This document shows positions 61,443-64,000 of a stretch of 64,000 bases of DNA, piece by piece; position 1 is the first letter of the stretch, and the number at the start of each line of letters is the position of its first letter. Where the stretch lies: NCBI GenBank assembly GCA_963931865.1, contig OZ007512.1, positions 2,027,950 through 2,091,949 of the forward strand. The letters are read 5' to 3'. The stretch is from Axinella damicornis. Taxonomy: Eukaryota > Porifera > Demospongiae > Axinellida > Axinellidae. The translations under genes were made by a program, and so were the position numbers. The notes under the pieces were generated by a model. The model searched no databases and was not told where the DNA came from. It was given only the letters and a program-made list of their open reading frames with translations.

Positions 61443-62790
61443 ATGGCGACAAGCGCTTACAACTTCGCAGATCAGAAGAGGTTGGACACATTCTCTGCAC
61501 ACGTGACTATGCGCTGCGTTTCAACGGCAATAATGTATTTTACATTCCTAAACTTGCCAGCCTCATTCCCACGTCAATATGGCCGTAGCCTCGTTCCCAG
61601 GCTTGAGAGAGGGAGCAGAAAAGGGCCTGGTATCCACTGTTTGCCTGGTATCTAAACTACTTAACTGACCTGAAACAGCTGTTGATCTTTGCATTGTCTA
61701 GATAATTTTAAAAAAATTTTTTTTTTTTTTCCGAGGGGCAACCGCACTCCTGGTAGCCGTTGCAACCCCGCGTTGCCTCGCTGTAGCGCAAGCTAATTAT
61801 TGCAATTCGTTCCAATTAACGCACATGCCACGTGGCAACCACGCTCAGTCGATCGATCGATCGATCGCGAGCGCTCGAGCAATGGCGGCCAAAAGGAAGA
61901 CAAGACATTATTACAGCACTTACGACTTAGCCAGCACGGTGAGTTTTGGCATGTAAGTGTCAGTGAACGACAGCGATCACGGCCGTGTGGTCAGAATCTT
62001 CGTGTGCCTTCCTGAGAACGGTACTGCCACCGGAAGTCGAAGAGAGCGCTCGAGCAATGGCGGCCAACGGCGAGACAAAAGCGCTCATATCTCAGCCACC
62101 AAGGTGAGTTTCAGCACCAACTTTTATCATTCAGGTCAGTGCTTGATAGCGATCACGGCGGAGTAGTCAGAATCTATGTAGGCCAATCCTAAGTACTCGA
62201 ACATTATATTATATTATATTGGATTGGATTATATTATATTACGCGGCACAATTTTTCCCCTACCAGGAGTGTCATTTTATTTTTATTTTTTATTCTGATG
62301 ATGATATAAAGGTTTCTTTTTACAGAAAAGGGGATAATTGCGTATTTTACGTTCCTAAACTTGCCAGCCTCATTCCCACGTCAATATGGCCGTAGCCTCG
62401 TTCCCAGGCTTGAGAGGGGGAGGAGAAAAGGGCCTGGTATCCACTGTTTGCGCGTGCGCGTAACCTTAAAAATTACTTAAATTAAATCAGCGCATGTGCA
62501 CAACTATGACCATGGAAATGGCCTTTATACTTGAAGCCTAAGTGAGCTCGAGTTTCGGCACATAAGCGTCACTGAACGACAGCGATCACGACTGTGTGGT
62601 CAGAATGTTTGCTGGCCTTTCATAGGAGCTGTACTGGCAACGAACATATATGGAAGAGAGCGCTCAAGCAATGGCGGCCGACGGGAAGACAAAAGCACCT
62701 GTATCTCCTCCATCAAGGCGAGTTTCAGCACCAATGTTTTACGTTTGTGTCACTGAATGATAGTGATCATGGCAGCATATAGTCAGAACC
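61443..62790 (+). repeat. Reiterated first-exon-like modules (ATG GCG GCC ... GTGAGT)
   Basis: GAGCGCTCGAGCAATGGCGGCC-type starts occur with ATG at 61882, 62057 and 62671; a related ATGGCGACAAG is at 61443. Each is followed within 40-60 bases by a donor-like CAAG|GTGAGTTT or CACG|GTGAGTTT (GCGAGTTTC in the last). They encode MAAKRKTRHYYSTYDLAST, MAANGETKALISQPPR and MAADGKTKAPVSPPSR. Downstream of each, a shared block (ACAGCGATCACGGCCGTGTG, GGTCAGAATC) follows. This looks like repeated copies of a promoter plus first exon or of a transposon 5' end. No downstream coding exon is recognisable. Confidence 0.5.
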
Positions 62791-62999
62791 TTTGTAGGCC
62801 AGTGGTCATAGTACTTATGCGGCACAATTCTTCCCCTACCCGTAGTGTAACATTTTATCATTCAAGGGGCAACCGCACTCTGGTAGCTGGTTGCAACTCA
62901 CAGGTGACCCAAGCATAGTAAGGTAACTTGGAATGATTTTCAGGGAAATTAATTTCTGACTGGAAGTAGACAGACTTGCGCTGCATGTAACAATCAAAA

Positions 63000-63640
63000 G
63001 ATAGCACAGTCTTTCCTCCAGCTTCGATGCAAATTTCATGCCTCTAGCTGCTGTGGTTCCTTCGCAATGTATCAAGGCACAGCAAAGTTATAGTCAGTAT
63101 GGTAGCTAACTTGGAACAGTAGCTCGCTGCACAAAGCAGGATATATAGTATACCAAAAGAAAACCATATTTCGTTACACATGAATCGAAAAGCAGCTGGA
63201 TGATACAGATAGTGGTTCAAGATGGAGCACTATCAAAAGAGGTCAATGTCTGAATCAGCACTACATGTCTAAATGAAGAGATATTGGCTGATTCTGTTAC
63301 ACAGGAAAGACAAAAATGGAAAAGATAGGCTGGAGGAGAGCAGGTTATAGGCCTATTAGGTACACAAATTCATTAGAACAACATTGCATGGTGGTGCCAT
63401 ATTGAGGTTGGGATTAAATTTGGTCCTTATTACACTGCTATAATAGCTATACACGCATGCAAGCTCTACCACCTGAGTGCTTCACCTCAATTGTCACTGC
63501 TCTGGAGAGATTAATTACATGCCCCCAAAACAGCTGCCAGATTAGCTGAAGGTTACGGTATAACAGATCCTGCATGCATGCACAGCTAGGAGGCCTGGGA
63601 CATGTAGCTACTTACTGTATAATCGTGATTGCTGTTGATG
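63000..63640. other. Unassigned sequence
   Basis: No open frame, inverted repeat or RNA gene that I can defend. Confidence 0.3.
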
Positions 63641-63659
63641 TCTGCAGCCTTTCATGCAT

Positions 63660-63915
63660 AGTGACCTGAAATGGTCCCATGCAGTAACACCTGTCCAAAG
63701 CCAAGTGTAAGCTTTACTGCCACTTCCACCAAGCGGATCAACAGACACCCTCCCATCTCTACAAAACTATCATCGGCGTCCTGCCTAACCTTGACTACTG
63801 CAGTAGTATGATTGTGGGATCCCCACCACATAACCTACATCATCAAATTGAAGGAGTCCAGAGGTTTGCAGCCAAGCTGTCCTCAAAGAGGTGGTCTGAC
63901 TCACTACTATAGCAT
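63660..63915 (+). pseudogene. Non-LTR retrotransposon reverse-transcriptase fragment
   Basis: DLKWSHAVTPVQSQ, then in a shifted frame KAKCKLYCHFHQADQQTPSH, LYKTIIGVLPNLDYCSSMIV, IEGVQRFAAKLSSKRWSDSL and a stop. This is the region after the catalytic core of LINE-type reverse transcriptases (LYKxxVxPxLDYCSxxW, LExVQRFAAKL). At least one frameshift near 63700 and a stop at 63908 show it is dead; it may continue past the right edge. Confidence 0.7.
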
Positions 63916-64000
63916 GCAGTCTTCTCAGCAGATTGAACTGAGAGCTTCTGTCCATGAGGCGTACAAAGCAGGAGGTTATTTTTGTGTTGGCATATTCTGG

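Overview
The window is nuclear DNA of an animal. GT-AG introns with consistent phases, dense non-autonomous DNA transposons, micro- and minisatellites, tRNA-derived SINEs and a cilium gene all point that way. The gene families (cysteine-rich multi-membrane-span receptors in tandem, ZU5/Death proteins, Crinkler-type effectors, hAT/ZBED transposase) best fit a sponge or another early-branching metazoan. That assignment is from family knowledge, not from a search.

Layout. 1-5.2 kb: transposon-derived repeats. 5.4-8.05 kb (minus): the 5' part of a gene for a Lys/Ser-rich, probably nuclear protein that runs off the left edge (a cohesin-release WAPL-like N-terminus is a weak candidate). 9.7-14.03 kb (plus): eight exons of CFAP96/C4orf47, head-to-head with that gene. 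14.1-18.5 kb: minisatellites and palindromes. 18.5-21.05 kb: SINEs and an intact hAT-type BED-finger transposase (minus). 21.7-25.3 kb: GA-rich minisatellite and foldback elements. 25.4-28.8 kb (minus): a six-exon gene with a Schlafen-type AlbA_2 domain, ZU5, a UPA-like stretch and a Death-fold domain. 28.9-30.1 kb: a 1.15-kb TIR element carrying a broken RecQ-like helicase piece. About 30.7-49.5 kb: four head-to-tail duplicated units of a receptor gene; unit 2 is intact, units 1 and 3 are frameshifted, and in unit 4 the receptor is cut and joined to a Crinkler-type protein kinase. 52.7-60.7 kb (plus): a four-exon Crinkler-type effector (ubiquitin-like header, P-loop NTPase, restriction-endonuclease-like C-terminus), with introns packed with transposons, a 45-bp minisatellite and a broken Myb/SANT gene. 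60.7-64 kb: repeats including reiterated first-exon-like ATG/donor modules and a non-LTR retrotransposon fragment.

How it fits together. CFAP96 and the Lys-rich gene look like ordinary housekeeping/ciliary genes sharing an intergenic region. The rest looks like a fast-evolving accessory region: a Death-domain signalling gene, an expanding receptor array, a receptor-kinase chimera and a Crinkler-type nuclease effector. These are families tied to immunity or genetic conflict, in a transposon-rich landscape. The duplicated units act as natural empty-site controls, so several transposon families can be defined here by exact target-site duplications: a 9-bp TSD family with TAGCCTCG/TAGTCTCG ends, a TTAA family, TA families and 8-bp hAT-like families. 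All splice models are read by eye; none is backed by transcripts.
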